Shown here: positions 1-10,207 of the stretch, piece by piece
How positions within the stretch are numbered: position 1 is the stretch's first letter
Layout: each line of letters opens with the position of its first letter
Assembly (NCBI GenBank): GCA_030427505.1
Contig: JAUICH010000009.1
Location: 124,001 to 188,000, forward strand
Direction of reading: 5' to 3'
DNA length: 64,000 nucleotides
Source of the DNA: Verrucomicrobiia bacterium
GTDB lineage: Bacteria > Verrucomicrobiota > Verrucomicrobiia > Verrucomicrobiales > DEV007
The notes under the pieces: model-generated
The model's database searches: none
Seen by the model: only the letters and a program-made list of their open reading frames with translations
What the model was told of the DNA's origin: nothing
Program-made: the position numbers and the translations under genes

Positions 1-2
1 CG

Positions 3-2597
3 GAAACTCACAAACAGGTCACGGCCCTGTCTCAACCCACCGGTTCTCAGACAACCGGAGTCCCGGACAGCCTGGCCTCCCTGCTTGACGAAGTAAGCCA
101 AAACACTCCCGCCCTGGCGTCCCGGCTGGAAACGGAACAGGCAAAACTCACCAAGCTCAGTGAAGAGGTTTCCAAGAACCTCGCGGAACTCCGGAAGTCG
201 CTCGGTGCGATGATTCCCGGTAAGGTCAAAGCCATTCGTGACGGACTCAGCGCTGGGAAAAGCGAGGCCGCGCGGAAAGAGCTGGAAGCCCTGGCGGTTG
301 CCCTCGAAGCCCTGGCGGAAAAGCTGCTCGGGTTCGCCCCCCCGCTGGACGAAGCTTTCCTGGCCAGCCTTTCGGAAGCGGACCGGAGATCCGTCGATGC
401 CGCCGCCGCCCGGCCGCGCGGCGAGATCATGCGTCAGGCCTTGGCCCGGCACGCGGCCTTTGAAGACAACCGGCCTTTGCTCGAAGAGCTAAACCGCCAC
501 TACGGCCTGCGTTTCTATCGTTTCGGCTACGAACCCCGTGAGATCACCCGCGAGGACTTCGACACGGACTATCTCACGGCTTCTGAAAAAAACGATGGTT
601 CCTCCGAAGAGAACCCTTCGCCCGGGGAAACTCCGTTGGGATCTTTCGTGAAAGAAACGAACATCTCCGCCGCGCTCGAACGCGCCATGGAAGCCACCTC
701 GCCGGAATCCCTCGCCGGGGTGCTGCTGCTCACGGACGGCCGCCACAATTCCGCGACACCGCCGGAAGATGCGCTGCAACAACTGGCCCTTCAGCATACG
801 CCGGTCACATCACTCGTGGTCGGCAGCCACGAAGGCCCGGCGGACATATCCATTCTGCACCTCCGCGCCCCGGAGTCCATCTACCTGGGCGACAGGGTTT
901 CCGTCCGGGCCGAGGTCAAGGCTGATAACCTGCGCGGCCAGCGGCTCGTGGCCGTGCTTAGCCAGAACGGCAAGGTCGCCGACCTGCGGGAGATTGAAAT
1001 TGAAGATGTCAATTTTCACACCGAGCTCCGCTTCAACCACGTCCCGGAAGAGAAAGGCATTTACGACTACAATCTGGCCATCGAACCCCTGGCCGCCGAG
1101 GCTTACCAGGAAAATAACCAGTGGAATTTCAAGGTAGCCGTCACGGACGACCGCACGAATGTCCTGCTGGTGGACAACTACCCGCGCTGGGAGTTTCGCT
1201 ACCTGCGGAATCTCTTCTACGGACGGGACAAGTCGGTGCACCTGCAGTACGTGCTCCTGACCCCGGACGTGATCGACCGGGCCCAGGAGCCGCCCGCCGT
1301 TTACGCCTCGGCCCGGAGAAAGTTCGGCGACGCCGAAGCCACCCGCCTGCCTGAGAACGCCCAGGAGTGGAGCCTCTTCGATGTCATCATTCTGGGTGAC
1401 GTGCCGCCGGAGTCGCTGGATGAAGAAACGCGCGGCCTGATCCGCGAACAGGTGGAAAAGCGCGGCGCGCTCCTGGTCCTGAGTTCCGGCCCCCGCTACA
1501 TGCCGCATGCGTATCGCGACGAATCGCTACGCGATTTGCTGCCGGTGCTGTTCGAATCTTCAGACGAATTTCTCGGCGACAGCCCGGAGCAGAGCTACCA
1601 CATCGAACTCACCACGGAAGGGCGCACCAGCCCCATCATGCAGCAGGCCGCCAGTCACGCCGCTTCCCAGCGAATCTGGGACAACCTGCCCGCCCTGCGC
1701 TGGCGGTTCGTGCCCGGCGGCATCAAGGAAGGCGCGGAGATCCTGGCCGTCGCCCGGCCCGCTGGCCTGACCACGGTGAATCTGCCGTCTCCCGAGGCTG
1801 CCCGCTCCCCTGACGAAGTGACCGAAGCCATCCGCCGCCTGGCCACACAAAAGGAGTTCGAAAAAGACCACGCCCTCGTCGTCACCCAGAGCTTTGGCCT
1901 GGGCAAAGTGGCCATGCTCTGCTTCGACCGCACCTGGCGCCTTCGCTACGGCGTGGGCGACACTTATCACCACCGCTTCTGGGGACAGCTCGTCCGCTGG
2001 GGCGCCGGGGAAAGCCTGCGCGCCGGCACGGAACTCGTCCGGCTGGGTACGGACCGTCTGACCTACAGCCCGAACGACCCCATCCAAGTCATCGCCCAGG
2101 TGCTGACGCCGGAACGCTTCCCCGTCACGGACGGCAATGTCTACATCCGCGTCTCGCGAAACAACGAAACCGTGCAACGCCGGGCGCTGACGTTTCGCGA
2201 AGGTTCCGCGGGCATTTTCGAAACCGCCCTCGATCCATTACCGGAGGAAGGGGAATACCAGTTCACCTTGGAGGGAAAAGCCGTGAACGAATCTCTGGCG
2301 GAGTCGGGAACTTCCGCGGTGGATACCACCGTCCTGGTGGAAACCGCGCGCAATCCCGTGGAACTGGCGGAACTGACCGCCGACCGGGACTTTCTGAAGC
2401 AGGCCGCCCAACTCACCGGCGGCACCGTGGCGGAAGCGAACGAAACCTCCCTCCTGCCCGGCTATTTCGGAGCCCCCAAAGAAACCTTGCAGGAACGCCG
2501 CGACGTGACCCTCTGGGACAGTTGGCCGTTTCTGGTGTTATTTATCCTGTTGCTCACCGCGGAATGGCTCCTGCGCCGCCGCTATGGACTCAGTTGA
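3..2597 (+). CDS. vWA / glutamine-amidotransferase-like membrane protein (5' truncated)
   Basis: The reading frame is open from the left window edge, so the true start lies outside. About 860 residues are visible. Near the middle of the N-terminal half LAGVLLLTDGRHN looks like the core strand of a von Willebrand A fold. A beta-rich region and then NVLLVDNYPRWEFRYLRNLF follow, typical of the glutamine-amidotransferase-like domain found in BatA-type proteins. The last 30 residues hold one membrane helix (WPFLVLFILLLTAEWLL) followed by RRR, placing the bulk outside the cytoplasm. Many PVC genomes carry such proteins in operons with MoxR ATPases, DUF58 proteins and large coiled-coil membrane proteins, and the next gene fits. 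The molecular function is unknown; a role in envelope protein assembly is inference from MoxR/vWA systems. Confidence 0.8.
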   Translation, partial: ETHKQVTALSQPTGSQTTGVPDSLASLLDEVSQNTPALASRLETEQAKLTKLSEEVSKNLAELRKSLGAMIPGKVKAIRDGLSAGKSEAARKELEALAVALEALAEKLLGFAPPLDEAFLASLSEADRRSVDAAAARPRGEIMRQALARHAAFEDNRPLLEELNRHYGLRFYRFGYEPREITREDFDTDYLTASEKNDGSSEENPSPGETPLGSFVKETNISAALERAMEATSPESLAGVLLLTDGRHNSATPPEDALQQLALQHTPVTSLVVGSHEGPADISILHLRAPESIYLGDRVSVRAEVKADNLRGQRLVAVLSQNGKVADLREIEIEDVNFHTELRFNHVPEEKGIYDYNLAIEPLAAEAYQENNQWNFKVAVTDDRTNVLLVDNYPRWEFRYLRNLFYGRDKSVHLQYVLLTPDVIDRAQEPPAVYASARRKFGDAEATRLPENAQEWSLFDVIILGDVPPESLDEETRGLIREQVEKRGALLVLSSGPRYMPHAYRDESLRDLLPVLFESSDEFLGDSPEQSYHIELTTEGRTSPIMQQAASHAASQRIWDNLPALRWRFVPGGIKEGAEILAVARPAGLTTVNLPSPEAARSPDEVTEAIRRLATQKEFEKDHALVVTQSFGLGKVAMLCFDRTWRLRYGVGDTYHHRFWGQLVRWGAGESLRAGTELVRLGTDRLTYSPNDPIQVIAQVLTPERFPVTDGNVYIRVSRNNETVQRRALTFREGSAGIFETALDPLPEEGEYQFTLEGKAVNESLAESGTSAVDTTVLVETARNPVELAELTADRDFLKQAAQLTGGTVAEANETSLLPGYFGAPKETLQERRDVTLWDSWPFLVLFILLLTAEWLLRRRYGLS

Positions 2598-2688
2598 ATG
2601 AGATTACCCCTCAACCCCCGGATGAACGCCACCGCCGCCTTTCCTTTCTAAAATAGATTGGGGTTCCTTTCCCTCATTTCACCGTATC

Positions 2689-5600
2689 ATGAGCTCTTCC
2701 ACTCTTACAGACGCCAACATCCGGCAGCTTCCCGGCCCCATCGTGGAAAAGCTGGAGGCGATCATTTCCCGGGTCCGCCGGTTGCAGTGGTTTCGCGGTA
2801 TCCTGGCCATCCTGGCGCTCACCTTGCCGGCGCTGCTGATCGTGATGGCGGTGGACGCCACTTTTACGGTGTTTTCCAATGTCATCCGCTGGGGCCTGAC
2901 GCTGGCGGTGCTGGCCGTCGCCGCCGGCGCGGCGTGGTGGTACCTGGTTCGCCCGCTTTCCCGTCCCCTCACCCTCACCCACATCGCCCGGGTCCTGGAA
3001 CTCCGGCACCCAGAACTGCAGGAGCGGATCTCCAGCGCGGTGGAGCTTCTCTCCAGCCGGGACTCGGATGACTTGCGCGGATCGGAACAGCTCATAGACG
3101 AACTCGTTCGCACCGCTACCCTGGACGTTCAGGACGTCGTTCCGGAACGGGAATTTTCCGGCCGGAAACTTCAGCGCTTTGTCATTTCCGCGGCGGCGGC
3201 GGGGCTGGTCATCGCCCTTCTACTGATCATCTGGCCCACCCAGACTTCTACTTTGATCACCCGGGCGGTGGCCCCGTTCCTGAACGTGGGCAATGCCTTT
3301 GCCAATCATCTCATCGTGGACCCCGGCAATTTCCGCGTGCCGCTGGGTGACTCGCTCACCATTGAAATGATGGTCCGCAACCAGGGGCTGAAACGCGCCG
3401 AACTGCACCGCGCTGACCTGGGTTCGGACGAAGCGCCATCCATCGAACGGATGACGCTGACGGAAGCCTCCGATCAGGACGGGGGCAAACGCCGCTTTGC
3501 GCTTACCTTCCCCCATGTCCAGGAGAGCTTCCGCTACCGCATCCGAGCGGGCAGCGCGCTGAGCGAGTATTTCGAAGTCACCGCCGTGCCCCGCCCGGCT
3601 ATCTCGTCACTCACGGCCACGCTGCACTACCCAGAGTACACTGGGCTGGAACCCTCCGAGGTGTTTGTGGACGACCACGGCGTGGCCGCGCTCGCCGGTT
3701 CCCGGGTCGATCTATCGGCAAAGCTAAGCAAACCCATCACCTCCGCCACCGCCAGTTTGAACAGTGCGGCTTTGAACGGCGGCATCGCCGCGGCGGACAC
3801 CGCGGAACTGCCCACGGAAGCGCGGTGGGAATTTTCCCTGACACAGGAAGTCAGCGGAACAGTACAGATCGGCCTGACGGACGAACACGGCATTTCCAGC
3901 GAACCGATTACCGTGGAAGTCTTGGCCGTTCCAGACCGGGCGCCCACCATCAAGCTCACCTCTCCGAAAGAACGAAATCTGGTGCTGAAACCGGAGGAGT
4001 TCCTTCCCATACGCTTTTCCGCCATGGATGATTTCGGAATCAGCGCGGTGGATATTCTTTACGAGATTCCAGGCACGGTGACCCAGGAACGGTCCCAGCC
4101 CCTGCCCTCACCCGCCCCCGGTGGCGGGTGGAATGGCCTCGCCACGCTGGACCTCGGCTCGCTCATTCTCGACAACACGGAACAGGTCGTCGCCCGCGTG
4201 CGGGTGCGGGACAACCTGCCCCCGGAAATGGGCGGCCCCCAGCAGGCGCTCAGCGAGCCCATTACCATCGAGCTAACCAAGAAAGCCAAATCTTTCACCC
4301 AGCAGGCCATCGACAACCAGCAAAAAGCGATCAGCGACGCCCTGCGCGAGGCGCGGAAGGAACTGGACCGGGCCCGCAACGAACTGAAACAGGCCAAGGA
4401 CCGTATGCAGAAGGAAAAGGAACTTTCCGTGGATGCCCGGCGCGACCTGGATGAGTTCCGGAAACAGGCCGCCAGCGCGCAGGAACGCATGGAACAGATT
4501 TCCAGGGAAATGCAGCAGACCGCCTTCGACAAGCAAGCGGACAAACTGGAAGAAACCGCTTCCCAGTCGCTCCGCGAGTCCCGGGAAGCGGCGGACATGA
4601 TTCCCCTCTCGGACGACGAGGCTCAGCAGCTCGCCCAGGCGGAAGCCGCTCGCGAGCAGTTGGAGGAGGCGATGAAACAGCTCGAAGACATTCAGAAACA
4701 AATTCCCGAAGCCGCCAAGGAAGCCCAGGCCGCCGTGAAAATTTCGGAACTGGCCACCAAGCAACAGCAACTCGCCAACGAAGCCGCCAAACAGGCGAAC
4801 CAGCAAAGCGCGGACGCCAAGCAAGAGGCGAAAAACCTCGCCAACTGGAAACGGGAACAGCAGCAGATCCAGAAGACCCTCGGCGAGATGCTCCAGGAGA
4901 ATCCAGATGCCATAAAGAACGTGCTGGATGAGCAGCGCCAGCAGGCCCGCGAATTGGCTGAAGCTGCCCAAGCTCTCGCGGCGGAACAGGAAGCCCTGCG
5001 CGAGATGACGCAGGAGGCGGCCCAAGACCCTGACCGGGAAAAGCTGCAAGACTCGCTTCTTACCAGCCTTTCCAAAATGCAGGAAGCCATCGCTCGCGAT
5101 GCGGAAGAGTTAAGGCAGCAGCTTGAACAAGCCCGGCAAGATGCCATGGAAGCCGGGGAGAACGCGGATTCCTCTCCAAAAGAGATGGCCCAGGCGGAAG
5201 CGCGAAAGGAAGAGAACAACACTTCCGCTGAGGCTTCGTCCCCAACAAAGGAAGAAACCGGTAGCGAGCCAGCCCCCACCTCCAACCCGGCCGCGGAATC
5301 TTCTCTCGCCAGCGCCGCCGGTGAGGCCAAAAAGGCAGCCGAAAGCTTAAAGAAAGAACAGCTCAGAGAAGCCATGCAGGCCGCGAAACAGGCCCAGGAA
5401 GCGTTCCAGCAAATGCAGGCCGCCGCCGGGGACAAACCCGCTAACGAACAGAAAGAAGCTTCCCCGGCGGAACCCAATCCGATGAGCCAGGAAAAGGGCG
5501 ATTCTCCCGCCAATCCCGATGGCGCGCCTGCTGCTCCCCAAGACTCTCCGGCTTCCGCAGACGGCCAGAAGCAGATGACCCAGGCGGAAATCACCGCCCA

Positions 5601-6780
5601 GAGTGCTGCCGCCTCAGGCGAAAAGGGCGAACCCCAGGAGGGAGAAAACCAGGCCTCTTCCCCCAAGACTCCTCAGCCGGGAGATCAGCCAGCCCCTGCC
5701 CAAGCCTCTGCTAGTTCTCCCGCAGCCGGTCAACAGCCGGCGGACGCAAAGAACCCTGGAGAGCCAGGAAACGAGGGGAAGGAGATGCCCGGCGAAGGCA
5801 CTCCCTCCGCCCAATCTTCTCCCCTCGCGAGAGCGGCCCGGGAACTTTCCGATCGCCAGGAAGCCGTGGCCCGGCAGTTGGAAGCCATCCAGGGCGGCGA
5901 ACTGGAGAAAGCCTTGTCCGAACTGGAAGCCAGCCTTTCGGAGAAGGGCACTCAACTTTCCCAACGGTCCGAGAACCTGAATGACGCCACCCGTATGGCG
6001 CAGCAGAACCAGGCGCGGACCGAAGCTTACAAAGCGCAGAGCCTGCTTAACGAAGGATCTAAGCAGGCTGACCGGGCGAAGCAGCTCATGACCGATGCCG
6101 GGAAACGCCAAAGCCAGGCCGAACAGAAACAGCAGACTCCTCAAGGACAAACGTCTCAGGACGGACAGCAACGGCTCGCCGAAGCCGGCTCCAAACAGAA
6201 TGAAGCGCACCAGGATTTCCGTAGCGCCGCGGAAGCCCTTCAGCAGGCGGCTCAAACGCTCGAAGACAAGGGCGCGATGATCCCGCCCACGGACAACGAG
6301 AACAATCCCATGGCTCAGGAAGGCCAGAACATGGCACAAAGTTTCCAGCAGATGTCCCAGGCTTCCCAGGCCGGGAACGCCCAAGAAGCCTCCGCGCCCG
6401 CGCAGCAGGCGGCCAGCACTCTCCGCCAGCTCGCGCTCCTCACCATGCAGAAACTCGGCGGCGGCGCGGACCAGAACCAGAAGCCGGGCGAAAATGGCGA
6501 TCCCACGCAGAACCCTGACACACCTCCAGGCGACATGACCGGCGAGAATCCTGGGCTGAACCCCGGAGACGCGCTCCGCCGCCCGGATTGGGACGGGACG
6601 GGTATCCCGCCGGATTTTGAGGACTTCTCCCTCATCACCAACGACTGGGTCAAGCTCCAGGGCGCTCTCCAGTCCGGCAGCGGCGCGGAAGGAGCCGGAA
6701 CCGTCCCGGAAGAGTATCGTGAGTTAGTGAATCGTTACTTCCGCGTCATGGCCTCGCAGTCCATGTCTCAAGACAACTAG
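2689..6780 (+). CDS. Giant coiled-coil membrane protein, DUF4175-like
   Basis: This protein has 1363 residues. The first 190 hold hydrophobic segments at about 33-55, 66-88 and 163-185. An Ig-like beta-rich region follows to about 520. From about 525 to 1300 the chain is extremely rich in Ala, Gln, Glu and Lys with heptad-like spacing, so it should form long coiled coils. A Pro/Ser/Ala/Glu-rich flexible stretch at about 830-1050 interrupts them. The C terminus is a short ordered tail (EEYRELVNRYFRVMASQ). The architecture matches DUF4175-like proteins of Planctomycetes and Verrucomicrobia found beside vWA proteins. It starts 91 bases after the previous stop and probably shares its transcript. 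Function is unknown; a scaffold spanning the periplasm is a reasonable guess. Confidence 0.85.
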   Translation: MSSSTLTDANIRQLPGPIVEKLEAIISRVRRLQWFRGILAILALTLPALLIVMAVDATFTVFSNVIRWGLTLAVLAVAAGAAWWYLVRPLSRPLTLTHIARVLELRHPELQERISSAVELLSSRDSDDLRGSEQLIDELVRTATLDVQDVVPEREFSGRKLQRFVISAAAAGLVIALLLIIWPTQTSTLITRAVAPFLNVGNAFANHLIVDPGNFRVPLGDSLTIEMMVRNQGLKRAELHRADLGSDEAPSIERMTLTEASDQDGGKRRFALTFPHVQESFRYRIRAGSALSEYFEVTAVPRPAISSLTATLHYPEYTGLEPSEVFVDDHGVAALAGSRVDLSAKLSKPITSATASLNSAALNGGIAAADTAELPTEARWEFSLTQEVSGTVQIGLTDEHGISSEPITVEVLAVPDRAPTIKLTSPKERNLVLKPEEFLPIRFSAMDDFGISAVDILYEIPGTVTQERSQPLPSPAPGGGWNGLATLDLGSLILDNTEQVVARVRVRDNLPPEMGGPQQALSEPITIELTKKAKSFTQQAIDNQQKAISDALREARKELDRARNELKQAKDRMQKEKELSVDARRDLDEFRKQAASAQERMEQISREMQQTAFDKQADKLEETASQSLRESREAADMIPLSDDEAQQLAQAEAAREQLEEAMKQLEDIQKQIPEAAKEAQAAVKISELATKQQQLANEAAKQANQQSADAKQEAKNLANWKREQQQIQKTLGEMLQENPDAIKNVLDEQRQQARELAEAAQALAAEQEALREMTQEAAQDPDREKLQDSLLTSLSKMQEAIARDAEELRQQLEQARQDAMEAGENADSSPKEMAQAEARKEENNTSAEASSPTKEETGSEPAPTSNPAAESSLASAAGEAKKAAESLKKEQLREAMQAAKQAQEAFQQMQAAAGDKPANEQKEASPAEPNPMSQEKGDSPANPDGAPAAPQDSPASADGQKQMTQAEITAQSAAASGEKGEPQEGENQASSPKTPQPGDQPAPAQASASSPAAGQQPADAKNPGEPGNEGKEMPGEGTPSAQSSPLARAARELSDRQEAVARQLEAIQGGELEKALSELEASLSEKGTQLSQRSENLNDATRMAQQNQARTEAYKAQSLLNEGSKQADRAKQLMTDAGKRQSQAEQKQQTPQGQTSQDGQQRLAEAGSKQNEAHQDFRSAAEALQQAAQTLEDKGAMIPPTDNENNPMAQEGQNMAQSFQQMSQASQAGNAQEASAPAQQAASTLRQLALLTMQKLGGGADQNQKPGENGDPTQNPDTPPGDMTGENPGLNPGDALRRPDWDGTGIPPDFEDFSLITNDWVKLQGALQSGSGAEGAGTVPEEYRELVNRYFRVMASQSMSQDN

Positions 6781-6805
6781 GCGAATTGTCCAAATCCTGA
6801 AGTCC

Positions 6806-7915
6806 GTGTTCTTTCACCGTTTCCCTTCCATCTTCTCAGCCGCAAGCGCGGCGTCTCTTCTGCTGGTGGCGCTTCTTCCGGCAATCCCCGCCACCGCGCA
6901 GGATTCCGGCGCGCCGGACTTGACCACGGACAATGCGTTTTCCCGCCATCAGTCCGCCGTGGAGCGTAGCGTGGACAAAGCCCTGGCGTTCCTGGCGGAC
7001 TTTCAGGAGGCCGACGGCACCTTTATTGACGAATACGGCCAATCCACCGGCGTCGTGGCACTCGCGGGCATGGCCTACCTCTCCGTGGGCGATACTCCCG
7101 GACTCGGTCCCCACAGTGAAAACCTCAATCGCTGCATCGACTACATCCTCAACCACCAGAATTCCAATGGCCTGCTCGACAATGGCGGCTCCGGTCACGG
7201 CCTGATGTACGCGCATAACATTGCCACGTTGTTCCTGTCCGAAGTTTCCGGCATGGTGGATCCCGAACGGCAGGAGCGCCTGGAAAAAGTGCTCAGCAAA
7301 TCCGTTAGTCTCATTCTCGCCGCGCAAGCCGTTCCGAAGCAGGAAAACCACCGCGGCGGCTGGCGCTACAAACCCGACTCGCGCGACAGCGATCTCTCTT
7401 GCAGCGGCTGGGCCCTGATGGCCCTGCGCAGTTCCAAGCTGAACGGCGCCCGCGTCCCGGACGAAGCCATCGACGAAGCCGTTGCCTATGTCCTCAGCAA
7501 GCACGCTCCCAAGGAAGGCCGCTTTGGTTATACCGATCCCTGGAGTCACTCGGAAACCCTGACTGGCTGCGGTCTACTCTGCCTGGAACTCTGCGGCCTG
7601 CACGGATCCGAGTCCCACTACACGGCGGGCGAATACATCCTGAAGACTTACGAACGCATCGTCGGCAACGCCCACGAATTTTACGCCAACTACTACAACG
7701 CCCAAGCCATGTTCCAGCTCGGCGGCCGCTACTGGGAAGAGTACGCCAACTGGATGTACGAGCACTACATCCCCCGCCAGAACGCCGACGGCTCCTGGTC
7801 CAACTCCCGCAACGGCCGCGCCTACGGCACCAGCATGATGGTCCTGGCCTTCACCGTCCCCTACCGCCAACTGCCCATTTACCAACGGGATGAGACGGTG
7901 GATGAGGTGGAGTGA
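6806..7915 (+). CDS. Exported prenyltransferase/squalene-oxidase repeat protein
   Basis: This protein has 369 residues and starts with GTG, 25 bases after the coiled-coil gene. Residues 1-32 form a signal peptide ending ATAQ. The mature chain contains QW-like alpha-alpha toroid repeats: EADGTF, GGSGHGLMYAHNIATLFL, HRGGWRYKP, EGRFGYTD and ADGSWSNSRNGRAYGTSMM. This is the fold of squalene-hopene cyclases and prenyltransferases. The protein is shorter than a real cyclase and I do not see the DXDD acid motif, so it is probably not a terpene cyclase. Exported proteins of this type recur in PVC genomes near vWA/MoxR operons. A structural or polysaccharide-related role is possible; none is shown by the sequence. 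Confidence 0.85.
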   Translation: MFFHRFPSIFSAASAASLLLVALLPAIPATAQDSGAPDLTTDNAFSRHQSAVERSVDKALAFLADFQEADGTFIDEYGQSTGVVALAGMAYLSVGDTPGLGPHSENLNRCIDYILNHQNSNGLLDNGGSGHGLMYAHNIATLFLSEVSGMVDPERQERLEKVLSKSVSLILAAQAVPKQENHRGGWRYKPDSRDSDLSCSGWALMALRSSKLNGARVPDEAIDEAVAYVLSKHAPKEGRFGYTDPWSHSETLTGCGLLCLELCGLHGSESHYTAGEYILKTYERIVGNAHEFYANYYNAQAMFQLGGRYWEEYANWMYEHYIPRQNADGSWSNSRNGRAYGTSMMVLAFTVPYRQLPIYQRDETVDEVE

Positions 7916-7997
7916 GTGCGGATCATTCAGCCGCGCCCGCGCATTCGCTCAGAAAAATTCCGGCACGATTGGGTTTGAAAAAGCGTCTGTCGCCTCG

Positions 7998-9173
7998 TCA
8001 ACAATCCTCTCCTTTCGCCCGCCACGCATTCTGCCGGTCAATCAATACCAAATTACCTCCCGGCAGATAGCGGAGCAGCACATAGCCAACCACGAGCATG
8101 AGAAAGGCCAAGTTTCTGCAAAGCGATGCGAACCAGAAAAAGGGAAAGACCAGAGGCTCGCCTTCATCCGTTCTCCCGGCAAGAGAACCCACCGCACGCC
8201 GAAGCCGGCTTACTGAGAGCGGCCAGTCCCTGATTCGCGAGATCCACTCGGCTGGGATTTCTCCCTCGCCCCGAAGAGCACCGAGCAGCGCTCCCGTGAC
8301 AGCTCCCACGGTATCGGTATCTCCCCCCAGGGAAAGCACGGTCTCTATCCCTTCCTGAAAGTTGTCCTGATGGCGAAGAAACGCGTAGATCGCCATCGGC
8401 ACGGTCTCGTAAACGTACCCGCTGACGCCCTTGCTTTCTCTCAAGGCGATTCGCTTAAAATAGGCCGCGACCGAATCGTTCCGCCTCAGGTGGTCTTCGA
8501 TCTCCCGCACTCTGATTTGCCACTCATCGTCTTCTGGGTTGGCGCATGTTTTCAGGAGAGAAACCACCTGGCCCTCATCCAACCGCTTACCTCCCGGGGT
8601 AGCCGCTGCGAGAGCGGAGACTTCCACCAGCGCTTTCACGCCGGTAAGTGCGCGCGGATCTGTGTGGGTGAGTCTCGTCACCAAGGAAGAGAACGCATCT
8701 CTCTGTTCCGGTGCTTCCCGAAAAAAGACGCCGATCGCGGCGCACCTCATGGCCGGGCCATTTCCAGCGGAACGCACCCCGCTCCGCTCGGGTGAGATCC
8801 CCACCAGCAGTCGAAGACACGCTTTGGCGGTCGCCAATCCCATGCCGGGCGGCAGAGACAGAAACCAGCCTTTCAACCCACGAGCCAGCTCGTGCTGAAA
8901 TTTCAGGGTATCGTTTCCAGAACGCGCCAAAGCTTTGAGCACCAGGAAGGTGTGCTCCGTGTCGTCGCTCACCATCCCATTTCCGAAAAAGAGACGCTGC
9001 CGCCAGGGCCGCCAGCGCAACCGCGCAATCCGCTTAGCCGTCAAACCTTCCGCGGGAAGACCCAGAGAATCTCCCACGGCGGCGCCCAAGACCGCTCCTT
9101 TCAAGCGCTCCTCCAGTTCCGGAAGCCGGTTCGAATCCGCCTCGGGAAAACTTGATTCCAAAGATCCCATCAA
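7998..9173 (-). CDS. ADP-ribosylglycohydrolase family protein
   Basis: This protein has 391 residues. It carries the hallmarks of the DraG/ARH family, which remove ADP-ribose from proteins or small molecules using two Mg ions. GAVLGAAVGDSLGLPAEG lies near residue 28, VSDDTEHT near residue 78 and LGGDTDTVGAVTGALLGA in the C-terminal half, supplying the usual Asp/Thr metal ligands. The family is normally about 300 residues; here the C-terminal 50 residues add a hydrophobic segment (FFWFASLCRNLAFLMLVVGYVLL), suggesting membrane attachment. The Sir2 gene lies 48 bases upstream on the same strand, so the two are probably cotranscribed and both act on NAD-derived ADP-ribose. The true start could be the second Met. 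The substrate is unknown. Confidence 0.88.
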   Translation of the reverse strand: MMGSLESSFPEADSNRLPELEERLKGAVLGAAVGDSLGLPAEGLTAKRIARLRWRPWRQRLFFGNGMVSDDTEHTFLVLKALARSGNDTLKFQHELARGLKGWFLSLPPGMGLATAKACLRLLVGISPERSGVRSAGNGPAMRCAAIGVFFREAPEQRDAFSSLVTRLTHTDPRALTGVKALVEVSALAAATPGGKRLDEGQVVSLLKTCANPEDDEWQIRVREIEDHLRRNDSVAAYFKRIALRESKGVSGYVYETVPMAIYAFLRHQDNFQEGIETVLSLGGDTDTVGAVTGALLGALRGEGEIPAEWISRIRDWPLSVSRLRRAVGSLAGRTDEGEPLVFPFFWFASLCRNLAFLMLVVGYVLLRYLPGGNLVLIDRQNAWRAKGEDC

Positions 9174-9221
9174 TGCCGATCCCGCCTTTTACCCAATCGA
9201 CTTGCCACGGACAAGCTCTCC

Positions 9222-10055
9222 CTATTCCAACCGTTCCCGATAGGCGGCCCACAGACTTTCCAGCGCCTCCGCGGCATCCATTTCGATCCGGTAGTCATAG
9301 ATGTCCGAGATCTCGGTCCGGCCGGAATTGATCTCCACCGTGGGAACGCCGAACTCCCGGGCAATCTGCACCGGCGCGGTGATGTAGGGAAACAAGCTGG
9401 ACGTGCCCACGCTGATCACCGCCTGGAGCTCCCGGCCCAGGAGACTTTCCAGCTTCGTGACCTCCGCCGCGGGAAGTTGCTCGCCAAAGAGAACCACATC
9501 CGGCCTGACCAATCCACCGCAGCGGGGGCAAGACGGCGGGTCCGGCTTGTGCACGGAAATGGATTTCGTTGCGCCATTGCCGTAGAGAAAAGGCTCGCCA
9601 TCGCAGCGGAAGTCGCAGTCCACACAGAAAAGCGAGTAGGCGCGGCCATGAATCTCGATCAGGTTCCGGCTCCCCGCAGCCCGGTGCAGACCGTCCACAT
9701 TCTGGGTCAGCACCCAGGACTCCGGCTTGCGGCGTTCCATTTCCACGATGACTTCGTGCCCCCGGTTGGGCTTGGCCCCGCGCACCGCGTCAGCTATCTG
9801 CCAGAGATATTTCCAGGCCACGTCCGGCCGCTCCCTCAGCATCTGACCGCTCAGGGCCACTTCTATGGGCATGCCGTCCTCCGTTTCCTTGCCTTCATAC
9901 AGCCCGCCAATCCCCCGGTACGTCGGCAGCCCGGAGGCCACGGAAATACCCGCGCCCGTGATGAACAGAACGCCTTCGCTCCCCGCGATGAGGTCCGCCA
10001 CGGCCGCAATCGTGCCCGGGTCCGCCGGGTTAGAGTCTGAAGCAGGAGGAGTCAT
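9222..10055 (-). CDS. Sir2-family NAD-dependent protein deacylase
   Basis: This protein has 277 residues from the chosen start. Sirtuin motifs are complete: GAGIS at 34-38, TQNVD at 117-121, catalytic His136 in EIHG, and a zinc site from Cys144/Cys147 and Cys176/Cys179. It should remove acyl groups from lysine while consuming NAD and releasing nicotinamide and O-acyl-ADP-ribose. An upstream Met at 10136 would add 27 residues with no sirtuin similarity; I prefer the ATG at 10055. It sits directly before an ADP-ribosylglycohydrolase gene and within 2 kb of nicotinamidase, which would recycle its nicotinamide product. The full zinc site and canonical motifs argue for a housekeeping deacylase and not a defence-type SIR2 domain. 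Confidence 0.93.
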   Translation of the reverse strand: MTPPASDSNPADPGTIAAVADLIAGSEGVLFITGAGISVASGLPTYRGIGGLYEGKETEDGMPIEVALSGQMLRERPDVAWKYLWQIADAVRGAKPNRGHEVIVEMERRKPESWVLTQNVDGLHRAAGSRNLIEIHGRAYSLFCVDCDFRCDGEPFLYGNGATKSISVHKPDPPSCPRCGGLVRPDVVLFGEQLPAAEVTKLESLLGRELQAVISVGTSSLFPYITAPVQIAREFGVPTVEINSGRTEISDIYDYRIEMDAAEALESLWAAYRERLE

Positions 10056-10207
10056 GAAGCGAAGATAGCGCGGATGCGGGGATTCGTCTCGAATTTGGAC
10101 AAGAAGCCAGGCCCCGTGTTTTTTCCGGCAATTCACGAGGATAGAACGCCCAAGGCATTCCTCTAGCTTCTCACCACCACCGTCACAGATACTATCACCG
10201 CTGTTCC

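Noticed and set aside
6806-7915. Squalene-hopene cyclase
   Set aside because: The protein is too short, exported, and lacks the DXDD motif.
9120-9140. tRNA-like GGTTCGAATCC phrase
   Set aside because: It lies inside the ADP-ribosylglycohydrolase gene and has no acceptor or anticodon arms around it.
9222-10055. Sir2 as a defence (phage) protein
   Set aside because: It has the full zinc site and deacylase motifs, with no Argonaute, HerA or other defence partner next to it.
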